Assembly: GCA_029338735.1 (NCBI GenBank)
Contig: JAQYAY010000014.1
Location: 1-64,000, forward strand
DNA from: Lachnospiraceae bacterium
GTDB taxonomy: Bacteria; Bacillota; Clostridia; Lachnospirales; Lachnospiraceae
Direction: 5' to 3'
DNA: 64,000 nt
Part shown: positions 37,433-47,834 of the stretch, in pieces
Numbering within the stretch: the first letter of the stretch is position 1
Layout: each line of letters opens with the position of its first letter
The notes under the pieces: model-generated
What the model saw: the letters and a program-made list of their open reading frames with translations, nothing else
Told to the model about the DNA's origin: nothing
Database searches by the model: none
Position numbers and translations under genes: made by a program

Positions 37433-37499
37433 AATGAGACTCGTGCATAAAGGTTGCAAATACAGCAGTTGCAGGCTTTATGCAGGAGCCTCATTTTTT
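37433..37499 (+). terminator. Intrinsic terminator in the mntP 5' leader
   Basis: AATGAG.CTC.TGCATAAAG ... CTTTATGCA.GAG.CTCATT followed by T6. Confidence 0.88.
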
Positions 37500-37549
37500 G
37501 TTGATAATAATCCTGTGGATGTGGATAACTCATGACAGGAGGCGACAGA

Positions 37550-38131
37550 ATGTCGATATTGGAGATTTTTCTGCTGGGAGTCGGGCTGTCAATGGATGCC
37601 CTTGCGGTAGCAGTCTGTAAGGGACTCGCCATGCGGAAGGTCAATAAGAAGCAGTGCCTTGCAATAGCATTTGCCTTTGGCGGGTTTCAGGCCCTGATGC
37701 CCACGGTTGGCTGGCTGCTGGGCAGCACATTTGCGAGGTACATCAGAAGCGTCGACCACTGGATAGCATTTTTCCTGTTGCTGTATATAGGCGGCAAGAT
37801 GGCAATCGAAGCAGTCAGGGAATGGAACGATAAGCAGGATGTTGAGAAAAAGGATCCGCCGCTCGATGTGAAGGAACTGCTGATGATGGCAGTAGCAACG
37901 AGTATAGACGCTCTGGCGGTCGGGATCACATTTTCATTTACACCGCATTTCAATATCGGCGAGGCAGCAGGCATCATCGGATGCACGACATTCGCGATCT
38001 CGTATGGCGGTGTATACATAGGCAATATCTTCGGTTCGAAGTTCGAGAAGCGGGCACAGCTCATAGGCGGCCTCATTCTCATAGCCATAGGAACAAGAAT
38101 TCTTATCACCCACCTGATGGGACTGGAGTAA
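37550..38131 (+). CDS. mntP: Putative manganese efflux pump MntP
   Basis: GVGLSMDALAVAVCKGL and second MMAVATSIDALAVGITFS repeat; start at ATG 37550 after AGGAGG. Confidence 0.92.
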   Translation: MSILEIFLLGVGLSMDALAVAVCKGLAMRKVNKKQCLAIAFAFGGFQALMPTVGWLLGSTFARYIRSVDHWIAFFLLLYIGGKMAIEAVREWNDKQDVEKKDPPLDVKELLMMAVATSIDALAVGITFSFTPHFNIGEAAGIIGCTTFAISYGGVYIGNIFGSKFEKRAQLIGGLILIAIGTRILITHLMGLE

Positions 38132-38149
38132 AGGAAAGGAAGTCTTCTT

Positions 38150-39181
38150 ATGAAAAAATTGATTGCAACAATGGTAGTACTGGTGCTTGGACTGCTGCTC
38201 GACGCTCATGTGGCAGCAGGCTTTTCGCTCTGGACAGTAGTAATCCTGGTGATCGGATTTGTGTTGCTCATCAAGGGCGCAGACTTTTTCGTCGATGGAA
38301 GCTCGTCGGTAGCGAGGCAGTTCAGGATACCGGGGCTTGTCATAGGAATGACAATAGTAGCAATGGGTACGTCACTCCCAGAGCTGTCGGTATCGGTGAC
38401 ATCATCACTCGCCCATCATAATCAGCTGGCCGTGAGTAATGTCGTAGGATCGAATATTTTCAACCTGATGGTAGTCCTCGGCTGTTCGGCACTATTTTCA
38501 GTACTGTACGTGCAGAAGTCAGTCATAAAAATAGACCTGCCGTTTTCAATCCTTGCAGCAGCAATCCTCGCAGTAATGGCAATGGTGCTTGGAAAAGTAA
38601 ACAGGGTCTGCGGAATCATCTTCCTGGTGCTCTTTGCATACTTCATCTGGTCCATGGTACACAGGACAATGGAATCACGAAAGACGGCGGCAGAACAGGC
38701 CGAGGAAGCAGAAGTGGATGAGGATATCAGGATCCTGCCGATCTGGCAGTCACTCATCTATATCATAGGTGGAATAGCAGCAATCAAGTTCGGCGGCGAC
38801 TTTGTGGTCAATTCGTCGGTTGCAATAGCGAAGACCATAGGAGTCAGCGAGACACTGATCGGACTCACGATAGTAGCCTGTGGGACATCCCTTCCGGAAC
38901 TTGCGACATCAATCGTCGCAGCCCGTAAGAATGAGCTCGACATGGCAGTCGGAAATGTGGTCGGTTCCAATATTTTCAATCTCCTCGCAATCCTAGGCAT
39001 TGCGGCAGTCATCACACCAGTCACAGTCTCAATGGAAAATATCATCGATGCATTCGTTCTAATCGTATTTTCCGCAATTGTATGGCTGTTCTGCTTCAGA
39101 GACAAGAAGCTCACAAAATCAAAGGGAATCGTAATGATACTGCTGTATGCAGTATATCTGGTATATATCTGTGTACGTTGA
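38150..39181 (+). CDS. CaCA family calcium/sodium antiporter
   Basis: Two alpha repeats: GTSLPELSVSVTSSL...NVVGSNIFNL and GTSLPELATSIVAARK...NVVGSNIFNLL. Confidence 0.93.
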   Translation: MKKLIATMVVLVLGLLLDAHVAAGFSLWTVVILVIGFVLLIKGADFFVDGSSSVARQFRIPGLVIGMTIVAMGTSLPELSVSVTSSLAHHNQLAVSNVVGSNIFNLMVVLGCSALFSVLYVQKSVIKIDLPFSILAAAILAVMAMVLGKVNRVCGIIFLVLFAYFIWSMVHRTMESRKTAAEQAEEAEVDEDIRILPIWQSLIYIIGGIAAIKFGGDFVVNSSVAIAKTIGVSETLIGLTIVACGTSLPELATSIVAARKNELDMAVGNVVGSNIFNLLAILGIAAVITPVTVSMENIIDAFVLIVFSAIVWLFCFRDKKLTKSKGIVMILLYAVYLVYICVR

Positions 39182-39201
39182 ATGGCAGGCGTGCATCAAA
39201 G

Positions 39202-39227
39202 AAAGGGTGGATATTCTCCACCCTTTT
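39202..39227 (+). terminator. Rho-independent terminator
   Basis: AAGGGTGG-atattct-CCACCCTT. Confidence 0.75.
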
Positions 39228-39287
39228 GTAGTATAATAATAGCGATATGACCCTATTTACAGATGTTTCTGAAAAGGAGGCAAGGCT

Positions 39288-39689
39288 ATGGGATTTTTTA
39301 ATTCAGTAGGCGAAGCAGGGAGAGGAATAGGTGCAGCTGCCAAGGATGCAGCTAAGACAGCACAGCTCAATATAAGGCTCAAGGATCTGGATGGCAAGCT
39401 CCACAAGGAGTACGAGACCATCGGACAGAAGTATTATAAAGCACATCCGGACGAAGATACTCCGGAGCACAAGAAGATCAAGGAGATTTTCGCAGAGATA
39501 GCAGCTACTAAGGATCAGCTCGCAGATATCCGTGGCGAGAGCATCTGCCCGAACTGCGGTGAGTTCGTTGAAAAGGGTGCGAAGTTCTGCAGTCACTGCG
39601 GAGCTTCACTGGTCGAGACAGTAGAGGAAGATGATATCACTGTTGAGGAACCTGAAGATACGAAGGCAGACGAGACAACAGAAGATTAA
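39288..39689 (+). CDS. Zinc-ribbon domain protein
   Basis: CPNCGEFVEKGAKFCSHCGASL. Confidence 0.8.
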   Translation: MGFFNSVGEAGRGIGAAAKDAAKTAQLNIRLKDLDGKLHKEYETIGQKYYKAHPDEDTPEHKKIKEIFAEIAATKDQLADIRGESICPNCGEFVEKGAKFCSHCGASLVETVEEDDITVEEPEDTKADETTED

Positions 39690-39700
39690 GGAGCAAGATT

Positions 39701-41761
39701 TTGAATAACAAGGGACCATATTATATCACCACAGCAATAGCATACACATCAGGAAAGCCTCATATCGGAAATACTTATGAGATCATCCTTGCGGATGCTA
39801 TAGCCCGTTTCAAGAGAAAAGAAGGATACGACGTATATTTCCAGACAGGATCAGATGAGCACGGCCAGAAGATAGAGACCCGTGCCATAGAGGATGGCTG
39901 TTCTCCGAAGGAGTTCGTAGACAAGACAGCCACTGAGATCAAGAGACTCTGGGATATGTGCAATACCTCCTATGACCGCTTCATCCGTACCACAGATGAG
40001 GATCATGTGAAGTGTGTCCAGAAGATTTTCAAGAAGCTCTATGATCAGGGCGATATCTATAAGGGTTCCTATGACGGCATGTACTGTACCGAGTGCGAGG
40101 CATTCTATACGAAGTCGCAGCTCACAGAGGATGGCAGATGCCCAGTCTGCGGCAGCGAGGTACACCAGATGTCAGAGGAGGCATATTTCTTTAAAATGAG
40201 CAAATATGCTCCGAAGCTCATCGACTATATCAATACGCATCCAGAGTTCATCCAGCCGGTATCGAGGAAGAATGAGATGATGAACAATTTCCTTCTGCCG
40301 GGACTTCAGGATCTGTGTGTATCCAGGAGCTCGTTCAAGTGGGGCATTCCGGTAGATTTCGACCCGAACCATGTGGTATACGTATGGCTCGATGCCCTTT
40401 CCAACTATATCACCGGACTCGGCTACGATCCGGATGGCGAGAGCGGCCCGTTATATAAGAAATACTGGCCGGCAGACCTCCATCTGATCGGAAAGGATAT
40501 CGTCCGTTTCCACACCATCTACTGGCCGATTTTCCTGATGGCTCTTGGTGAGCCGCTTCCAAAGCAGGTATTCGGACATCCGTGGCTTCTGCAGGGAGGC
40601 GAGAAGATGAGTAAGTCAAAGGGCAATGTGATCTACGCCGACGATATGATAGATCTGTTCGGAGTAGATGCAGTCCGTTATTTCTGCATCCATGAGATGC
40701 CATATGAGAACGACGGAGTCATCACCTGGGAGCTGATGGTCGAGAGATACAATTCAGATCTCGCGAATACCCTTGGCAATCTCGTACAGCGTACACTCTC
40801 CATGAGCAATAAGTATTTCGACGGAGTGGTAGAGGACAAGGGAGCTGCCGAGCCGGTGGATGATGATCTGAAGGCAGTAGTCACAGGCACCCGTGATGTC
40901 TGCATTGAAAAAATGGACACTCTCCATGCAGCAGATGCTCTGACAGAGATATTCAGGATTTTTAAGCGCCTGAATAAATATATCGACGAGACAGAGCCGT
41001 GGGTTCTGGCCAAGGATGAGGCAAAGAAGGACAGACTCGCTACAGTGCTCTATAACCTTAGCGACGGCATCATCACAGGAGCATCGCTTCTGTTCCCGTT
41101 CCTTCCTGAGACAGCAGAGAATATCGCCAGGCAGTTCAATACCGAGCTCCGTGACTTCGATGATCTCGACAAGACCGGTCTCTATCCATCAGGCACGAAG
41201 GTCACAGACAAGCCTGAGATGCTTTTCGCAAGAAAAGATGTAAATGAGGTCCTGAAACAGACCGAAGAGATTACGAAGAAGCAGAAGGAAGAGTTCAAGA
41301 AGCAGCAGGCCATAGCCTATGAGAATCTGAAAAAGGCTGGAAAGCTGAACGCATCAAGCCTCAAGGGTGACAAGAAGACTGGCGCTGTAGAGGATGACGA
41401 TGCTGATGAAGGTGTGATCGACGTTGAGAAGAAGCCGCAGATCACCTACGATGATTTCTCGAAGCTGCAGTTCAGAGTTGGAAAAGTCCTGAAATGTGAG
41501 GAAGTTCCGAAGTCGAAGAAGCTGCTGTGCTCACAGGTACAGGTGGGTTCTGAGACACTCCAGATAGTATCTGGAATCAAGAAATACTATTCCGCCGATG
41601 AAATGGTCGGAAAGAAGGTAATGGTACTTACGAATCTCGCACCTGCAAAGCTCGCCGGGATTGAGTCCCAGGGTATGCTGCTGTGTGCAGAGGATGCTGA
41701 TGGCAATCTGGCACTTATCACTCCAGAGAAAAATATGCCGTCAGGGGCAGAGATTTCATGA
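39701..41761 (+). CDS. metG: Methionyl-tRNA synthetase with C-terminal tRNA-binding domain
   Basis: YITTAIAYTSGKPHIGN, GGEKMSKSKGN, C-terminal EMAPII/Trbp111-like domain; TTG start. Confidence 0.95.
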   Translation: MNNKGPYYITTAIAYTSGKPHIGNTYEIILADAIARFKRKEGYDVYFQTGSDEHGQKIETRAIEDGCSPKEFVDKTATEIKRLWDMCNTSYDRFIRTTDEDHVKCVQKIFKKLYDQGDIYKGSYDGMYCTECEAFYTKSQLTEDGRCPVCGSEVHQMSEEAYFFKMSKYAPKLIDYINTHPEFIQPVSRKNEMMNNFLLPGLQDLCVSRSSFKWGIPVDFDPNHVVYVWLDALSNYITGLGYDPDGESGPLYKKYWPADLHLIGKDIVRFHTIYWPIFLMALGEPLPKQVFGHPWLLQGGEKMSKSKGNVIYADDMIDLFGVDAVRYFCIHEMPYENDGVITWELMVERYNSDLANTLGNLVQRTLSMSNKYFDGVVEDKGAAEPVDDDLKAVVTGTRDVCIEKMDTLHAADALTEIFRIFKRLNKYIDETEPWVLAKDEAKKDRLATVLYNLSDGIITGASLLFPFLPETAENIARQFNTELRDFDDLDKTGLYPSGTKVTDKPEMLFARKDVNEVLKQTEEITKKQKEEFKKQQAIAYENLKKAGKLNASSLKGDKKTGAVEDDDADEGVIDVEKKPQITYDDFSKLQFRVGKVLKCEEVPKSKKLLCSQVQVGSETLQIVSGIKKYYSADEMVGKKVMVLTNLAPAKLAGIESQGMLLCAEDADGNLALITPEKNMPSGAEIS

Positions 41762-42645
41762 TATTTGAGTCACACGCACATTATGAGGATCCCGCTTTTG
41801 ATGAGGACAGGGAACCGCTTCTCACACAGCTCCACAATGGCCTGACAGAGACTATAGTGGATGTGGGCTCTACCCTTGAATCGAGCAGGCAGTGCAGGAC
41901 TCTTGCGGATACACATGATTTTATCTATGCAGCAGTAGGTATTCATCCTGAAGAGATCAGGGATTTCGGGATTCCGGGCCGTATGGTGACTGAAGAGGTT
42001 GATGGCCGGGAATGCACCAATTTTTATCCGGATGATTATCCTCATGAGACAGATGACTGCTATGAGGCAGTTCTCGATGAATTCAGGCAGATGGCATATG
42101 ATGACAGGGTTGTCGCGATCGGTGAGATCGGACTCGACTACTACTGGGTCAGCGATCCAAAGGCCAGAGAGTGGCAGAGATTTCTTTTCAGAAAGCAGTT
42201 GGAACTCGCCCGTGAGCTTGATCTGCCGGTTATAGTACATTCAAGAGAAGCGGCCGAGGATACCATTGATATAATGCAGGAAGCATGCGCTCTTGGCACA
42301 AGGGCAGTGATTCATGCATATTCGTACTCTCTGGAGCAGGCGCGTCAGTATATAGACATGGGCTGCTACATCGGAGTCGGCGGGGTAGTGACATTCAAGA
42401 ATGCGAAGAAGCTCAGGAAGGTGGTAACAGAGATACCGCTTGAACGTATTCTTGTGGAGACGGACTGCCCGTATATGGCTCCGGAGCCATTCAGAGGCAT
42501 GCGCAGTGATTCAGGCTGTCTGCCATACATAGTGAAGCGTATAGCTGAGATAAAGGGCTATACAGAGTATCACGTCATGGAGACGACGAGAAAAAACGGA
42601 TATGAATTCTATGGCATAAAGCTGCCGGGGAAGCGCAATGGCTGA
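41758..42645 (+). CDS. TatD family metal-dependent hydrolase
   Basis: ESHAHYEDPAFDEDRE, AVGIHPEE, IGEIGLDYYW, VETDCPYMAPEP. Confidence 0.93.
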   Translation: MIFESHAHYEDPAFDEDREPLLTQLHNGLTETIVDVGSTLESSRQCRTLADTHDFIYAAVGIHPEEIRDFGIPGRMVTEEVDGRECTNFYPDDYPHETDDCYEAVLDEFRQMAYDDRVVAIGEIGLDYYWVSDPKAREWQRFLFRKQLELARELDLPVIVHSREAAEDTIDIMQEACALGTRAVIHAYSYSLEQARQYIDMGCYIGVGGVVTFKNAKKLRKVVTEIPLERILVETDCPYMAPEPFRGMRSDSGCLPYIVKRIAEIKGYTEYHVMETTRKNGYEFYGIKLPGKRNG

Positions 42646-43483
42646 CTTAGAATACAGAGAAATGCAGGAGATCCTGCGCAGGCATGATTTCCATTTCAAA
42701 AAGAAATATGGTCAGAACTTCCTGATCAGACCGGATCTGCTCCACGACATAGTGGATGGAGCAGGGGTCACGGATGAGGACACTGTCGTTGAGATAGGCC
42801 CTGGAGTAGGATCCCTGACCCGTGTGCTTGCAGACAGAGCGAAGCATGTATACGCGATCGAAGTAGATGACAAGCTCATCCCTATCCTTGACGAGACAAT
42901 GCGCGGCTATGATAATGTCACGATCATCAATGACGATGTCCTGAAGGTTGACCTGTCAGGTATTTTTTCTGAAGGAAAAGTAAAAGTAGTGGCCAATCTG
43001 CCATATTACATCACAACTCCTATTATTCTGGGTCTTCTGGAGAAGGATTTCCCTTATGACAGCATCACTGTAATGGTTCAGCGAGAAGTGGCAGAGAGGA
43101 TGCAGGCAGGTCCGGGTACGAAGGACTATGGTGCACTATCACTGGCGGTCGAGTATTACACAGATCCGCAGATACTTTTCCTGGTATCGCCTGACAGCTT
43201 CGTACCGCAGCCCAAGGTCGGATCGGCAGTTATTTCTCTTAAGAAAAAGGATCTGACAGAGCAGCAGAAGGCAGATGCGAAGGATATTTTTACGGTGATA
43301 AGAGCGGCTTTCAACCAGCGACGCAAGTCAATGGTGAATGCGCTTTCAAATGCCGGTGTTCTCGGGCGTAGCAAGTCTGAGATCACAGAGGCAGTACAGG
43401 CGGCAGGATTTGAGTCGAATGTGCGTGCAGAGGTCCTGACACTTGATGATTTTGTCAGGCTTACGGAGTGCCTGAAGGGATGA
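42638..43483 (+). CDS. rsmA: 16S rRNA (adenine1518/1519-N6)-dimethyltransferase
   Basis: KKYGQNFLIRP, VEIGPGVGSLT, VANLPYYITTP. Confidence 0.95.
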   Translation: MADLEYREMQEILRRHDFHFKKKYGQNFLIRPDLLHDIVDGAGVTDEDTVVEIGPGVGSLTRVLADRAKHVYAIEVDDKLIPILDETMRGYDNVTIINDDVLKVDLSGIFSEGKVKVVANLPYYITTPIILGLLEKDFPYDSITVMVQREVAERMQAGPGTKDYGALSLAVEYYTDPQILFLVSPDSFVPQPKVGSAVISLKKKDLTEQQKADAKDIFTVIRAAFNQRRKSMVNALSNAGVLGRSKSEITEAVQAAGFESNVRAEVLTLDDFVRLTECLKG

Positions 43484-43827
43484 AAGAATTTTTTACCTAT
43501 ATGGTGAGGTGTTCCGATGACAGTCTCTATACCGGGTATACGACTGATCTTGCACACCGTCTGAAGGCGCACAATGAGGGTAAGGCAGGCGCCAGGTACA
43601 CCAGAAGCCGCAGGCCGGTAGAACTGGTATATTATGAGAAATTCGCGACAAAGCATGATGCGATGTCGCGTGAAGCACAGATAAAGAAGCTTACAAGACA
43701 GCAGAAACTAAAGTTAGTGGAGAAGGAAAATGGGAATCTTCGACAGACTAAGGGAAAAGGCGCAGATCTCGGAGGACGAGCTGGAGCAGAAAAAGGCGGA
43801 AAAGGCCGCAGCAAAGCAGCAGGCTAA
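43480..43827 (+). CDS. GIY-YIG nuclease domain protein
   Basis: YMVRCSDDSLYTGYTTDLAHRLKAHN...GARYTRSRRPVELVYYE; start ATG 43480 overlaps rsmA stop. Confidence 0.85.
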   Translation: MKEFFTYMVRCSDDSLYTGYTTDLAHRLKAHNEGKAGARYTRSRRPVELVYYEKFATKHDAMSREAQIKKLTRQQKLKLVEKENGNLRQTKGKGADLGGRAGAEKGGKGRSKAAG

Positions 43828-44401
43828 GGATGATGCACAGGCTGAAAAAGACAGGCAGAAGGCCATAAAGATTGCCCAGAAGGACTCGGACCGTCAGAAG
43901 CGCGCAGATGAGCGATTCATGCAGGCTGCGATCAATGAAGGCCGGAGAGCAGCTGCAATCCGTGAAGTGCCGATAGGCTGTGTCATAGTCCGTAATGGCA
44001 GGATAATAGCCCGTGGCTACAATCGCAGGAATAATGACAAAAATGTCCTGTCTCATGCAGAGCTCATCGCGATAAAGGAAGCGTGCAAGAAGACAGGTGA
44101 CTGGCGCCTTGAGGACTGCACTCTGTATGTGACACTTGAGCCATGTCCGATGTGCGCCGGAGCCATAGTTCAGGCGAGGATCCCTAGAGTCGTGATAGGC
44201 ACTCAGAATTCCAAGGCAGGGTGTGCAGGCTCAGTCATCAATCTCCTGAAGATGCCGGGATTCAATCATCAGTGCGATATCACCTATGATGTGCTTCATG
44301 ATGACTGCGCGGCCATGATCACAGGATTTTTCAGACTGCTTCGTGAAGAGAAGAAGCTGGCAGAAGAGGATGTCGGAAAGCCTCCGATACAGATGGACTG
44401 A
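43730..44401 (+). CDS. tadA: tRNA-specific adenosine deaminase-like protein with Lys/Glu-rich N-terminal extension
   Basis: HAELIAIKEAC, PCPMCAGAI; about 60-residue charged N-terminal extension. Confidence 0.88.
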   Translation: MGIFDRLREKAQISEDELEQKKAEKAAAKQQAKDDAQAEKDRQKAIKIAQKDSDRQKRADERFMQAAINEGRRAAAIREVPIGCVIVRNGRIIARGYNRRNNDKNVLSHAELIAIKEACKKTGDWRLEDCTLYVTLEPCPMCAGAIVQARIPRVVIGTQNSKAGCAGSVINLLKMPGFNHQCDITYDVLHDDCAAMITGFFRLLREEKKLAEEDVGKPPIQMD

Positions 44402-44958
44402 TGGAGAACAGAATAGAATCACAGAATCTCGTGATGAGAGTTCTGAAACCTACAGAAGCGGCACTCGTTGCCGCTTTTTACAGCCGCAATTTCAGTGATT
44501 TTGCCCAGTATGAGCCGCTGATCAGGAAACAGTCGCTGTCGGTCCATTACCAGCGACAGGTGCTTGAATGTGAGGACAAATACAGGGCAGAGGGCATCAG
44601 GATACGTTACTATCTGTTTCAGAAATATGATCCGTTCCGGATCATAGGGACAGTGAGCTTTCGCGAGATCAATAAAGACAATAAGGGCACCTGTATAGTA
44701 GGATACAAGATCGACCAGGGCTTCAGGCGGAGAGGATATGCGAGAGAGGCGCTGAGCACGCTGATACCACTTGTCAGATACAATTACAGGGTTGGAAAGA
44801 TAGAGGCAGAAGTACTTCCGTGGAATCAGGCCTCGCAGAACCTGCTTGTAGGGCTCGGCTTTCACAGGACAGCACTTCTCAAATCGAGAGTATGCATAGA
44901 TGGAAAATATGATGATGAATACCTGTACGTGCTGGATCGGTGCGATGCAGTCAGGTAA
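44401..44958 (+). CDS. GNAT family N-acetyltransferase
   Basis: GYKIDQGFRRRGYAREAL acetyl-CoA motif. Confidence 0.88.
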   Translation: MENRIESQNLVMRVLKPTEAALVAAFYSRNFSDFAQYEPLIRKQSLSVHYQRQVLECEDKYRAEGIRIRYYLFQKYDPFRIIGTVSFREINKDNKGTCIVGYKIDQGFRRRGYAREALSTLIPLVRYNYRVGKIEAEVLPWNQASQNLLVGLGFHRTALLKSRVCIDGKYDDEYLYVLDRCDAVR

Positions 44959-44965
44959 AAGAAAA

Positions 44966-44990
44966 GGACCGGCAGTTTTTCTGCCGGCCC
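44966..44990. terminator. Bidirectional terminator
   Basis: GGACCGGCAG-tttt-CTGCCGGCCC flanked by A- and T-runs. Confidence 0.8.
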
Positions 44991-45057
44991 TTTTATCAAA
45001 GGAAATAATTCTATTGTAAAGGCTAAAGAAGGAGGGGATTACCTACAAGGTAGGAAC

Positions 45058-47493
45058 TTAGCCCATTACAACCTTAACTGATACATCGGTCTTGTCCGAT
45101 GATGACGGAATGATCTGTCCCTTGATCGGGGCTCCGTCAACTGTGATCTCTTTGACACCCTTTTCAACACCGGCAGCATTGTCGATGGTGATATGGTAGT
45201 TCACACCTCTGAACTTCCTGTCAAGAGTGTAACCTTTTACATCCGATGGGATGCACGGATCAATCATGAGTCCGTCGAGCTGAGGCTTGATTCCGAGAAT
45301 GTACTGGCTCATGGCTGTGAATGTCCATGCTGCAGTACCGGTCAGCCAGCTGTTCTTGCCTTCTCCGAATGTCGGAGCATCTTTGCCGGCAACCATCTGG
45401 CAGTATACATATGGCTCGGTACGATGAATCTCACTGATATCCTCGAGGTAGATAGGACAGGTCTTTCTGAATACTTCAAATGCTCTGTTGCCATGTCCGA
45501 GAACTGTCTCTGCACATGCAATCCATGGATTGTTGTGGCAGAAGATACCGGCATTCTCCTTGTATCCTGGCGGGTACGAAGAGATCTCACCGAGTTCTAC
45601 GTGATATTTTGTATATGCAGGAGTCAGGAGTACGATACCGTACTTCGTATCCAGCTTTTCCTTAACTGATTCAAGAGCTTTTTCAGCCTTGCCGCTCTCT
45701 ACGCCGACACCAGCCATTACGCACATTCCTTGAGGTTCGATATAGATCTGGCCCTCTTCACATACGTGGGATCCGACAGGATCAGACTTCGCATCGAAGG
45801 CACGGATAAACCATTCACCGTCCCATCCGGCAGTCTCAAGAGCTGCTTTCATATCTGTGACAGCCTTCCCGACTTCCCTGGCTCTGTCTTCTTTTCCGAT
45901 GTGCTTTAAGATATCGGCATACTCAGTTCCGTACTTTACGAACATTCCACCGATGAATACTGACTCTGCAACAGGTCCTTCTGATGGTCCTGTGGTCTGG
46001 AAACTCTCGCCCGGCTCTTCTGAGAAGCAGTTGAGATTCAGGCAGTCATTCCAGTCAGCACGTCCGATCAGCGGGATCTTGTGTGGACCGAGATGGGTAG
46101 CTGTATAATTGAATGACAGATCCAGATGCAGAAGCAGTGGTTCTGCGACTGAGAAATCGCTGTCAAATGCGCACTTTTCATCGAGAATCGAATAATCACC
46201 GGTCTCACGGAGGTATGCAGCAGTTCCTGCGATGAGCCACAGCGGGTCGTCGTTGAATCCGCCGCCGATTGCGGCATTGCCCTTCTTTGTAAGAGGCTGG
46301 TACTGATGATATGTGCTACCATCAGCAAACTGTGTATTAGCGATATCAATGATACGCTCACGGGCTCTCTCCGGAATAAGATGAACGAATCCGAGGAGAT
46401 CCTGACATGAATCACGGAATCCCATTCCACGTCCCATACCACTCTCAAAGTAGCTTGCGGAGCGGCTCATATTGAAGGTGACCATACACTGGTACTGATT
46501 CCAGATATTGACGAGGCGGTTGAGCTTCTCATCATCTGTATGTACAGTATAGGTAGAGAGGAGATTCGTCCAGTATTCTTTCAACTCATCAAGAGCGGCC
46601 TGTGCCTGCTCTGCAGTCTGATATTTAGCTAAGAGTTTGTCAGCAGGCTCCTTGTTGATCACATTCGGAGCTACGAACTTCTTGTCACGAGGATTCTCAC
46701 AGAAACCAAGTACATATATGAATGCCTTCGACTCGCCCGGTGCGAGTGTGACCTTGATCTGATGAGCGCCTACAGGAGCCCAGCCATGAGCTATTGAATT
46801 GTGGCACTTTCCTTCAGTGACAGCCTGTGGATTCCTTGCTCCGTTGTAGAGACCGACGAATTCGTCTCTTGAAGTATCGAAACCATCAACAGGTACATTC
46901 ACAGAGTAAACAGCGTAATGATTACGTCGCTCTCTGTACTCTGTCTTATGATAAATAGTGCTGCCGACTACCTCTACCTCTCCTGTGGAGAAATTCCTCT
47001 GGAAGTTCGTTGAATCATCTTCAGCATTCCACAGACAGAATTCTACATAACTGAACAGGTCGAGCTTCTTCTCACTGGTTCCTTCATTAGTAAGAACTAC
47101 ACGATTGACCTCGCAGGCATCATGTACAGGAACAAAAGCAGTGAGCTCTGCCTTCACGTCATTCTTCCTGCCGGTGATGACTGAATAGCCAAGACCGTGA
47201 CGGCATTCATAGAAATCAAGTTCAGTCTGAACTGGCTGCCAGCCCGGATTCCAGATCGTATCGCCATCCTTAATATAGTAGTAACGTCCTCCGACGTCCA
47301 TCGGGCTGTTATTGTATCTGTAGCGGGTAATTCTGAGAAGCTTTGCATCTTTATAGAAGTCATAGCCGCCGGCTGTATTAGAAAACAGTCCGAAAAAATC
47401 CTGGCTGCCCAGGTAGTTGATCCACGGTAACGGTGTACGTGGAGTAGTGATGACGTACTCTTTTGCGTCATCATCGAAGTGCCCGAATTTCAT
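45058..47493 (-). CDS. Cellobiose phosphorylase (GH94)
   Basis: 811 aa; [55 protein letters not shown]. Confidence 0.93.
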   Translation of the reverse strand: MKFGHFDDDAKEYVITTPRTPLPWINYLGSQDFFGLFSNTAGGYDFYKDAKLLRITRYRYNNSPMDVGGRYYYIKDGDTIWNPGWQPVQTELDFYECRHGLGYSVITGRKNDVKAELTAFVPVHDACEVNRVVLTNEGTSEKKLDLFSYVEFCLWNAEDDSTNFQRNFSTGEVEVVGSTIYHKTEYRERRNHYAVYSVNVPVDGFDTSRDEFVGLYNGARNPQAVTEGKCHNSIAHGWAPVGAHQIKVTLAPGESKAFIYVLGFCENPRDKKFVAPNVINKEPADKLLAKYQTAEQAQAALDELKEYWTNLLSTYTVHTDDEKLNRLVNIWNQYQCMVTFNMSRSASYFESGMGRGMGFRDSCQDLLGFVHLIPERARERIIDIANTQFADGSTYHQYQPLTKKGNAAIGGGFNDDPLWLIAGTAAYLRETGDYSILDEKCAFDSDFSVAEPLLLHLDLSFNYTATHLGPHKIPLIGRADWNDCLNLNCFSEEPGESFQTTGPSEGPVAESVFIGGMFVKYGTEYADILKHIGKEDRAREVGKAVTDMKAALETAGWDGEWFIRAFDAKSDPVGSHVCEEGQIYIEPQGMCVMAGVGVESGKAEKALESVKEKLDTKYGIVLLTPAYTKYHVELGEISSYPPGYKENAGIFCHNNPWIACAETVLGHGNRAFEVFRKTCPIYLEDISEIHRTEPYVYCQMVAGKDAPTFGEGKNSWLTGTAAWTFTAMSQYILGIKPQLDGLMIDPCIPSDVKGYTLDRKFRGVNYHITIDNAAGVEKGVKEITVDGAPIKGQIIPSSSDKTDVSVKVVMG

Positions 47494-47541
47494 GCCTTTT
47501 CTCCTTTATATATGAGTTTATTTTTAGTTTAGATTTACGAA

Positions 47542-47553
47542 TACGATTTCGTA
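47542..47553. promoter_or_regulatory. Candidate LacI-family operator TACGATTTCGTA upstream of GH94 gene
   Basis: TACGA-TT-TCGTA dyad. Confidence 0.6.
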
Positions 47554-47658
47554 CTAATCTAGACCAATTATAAATCCTCACAATTGATTTGTAAAGTTAA
47601 AAATCGTTTTTGTACAATATGCACAAAAAAATTATGGAGCTTTTGTGAAAAATGGATA

Positions 47659-47687
47659 TTGACCTTTATACGAAAACGATTTAGAAT
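47659..47687 (+). promoter_or_regulatory. LacI-regulator promoter TTGACC-17-TAGAAT with operator-like TACGAAAACGATT in the spacer
   Basis: Promoter boxes and operator half-site similarity to 47542-47553. Confidence 0.55.
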
Positions 47688-47834
47688 TATAGCAACGAAA
47701 ACGAATTCGGAAACGCCTAAGGAACCGGGGCGCGGAAGGATTCAAGCAAATTCACATCTTTCCTGATCCGGGTGAGGATCGGAGATAAAAGATTTCGGGT
47801 TCTGACCTGGGTCAGGAAAGCGGGAAGAGTGGTG

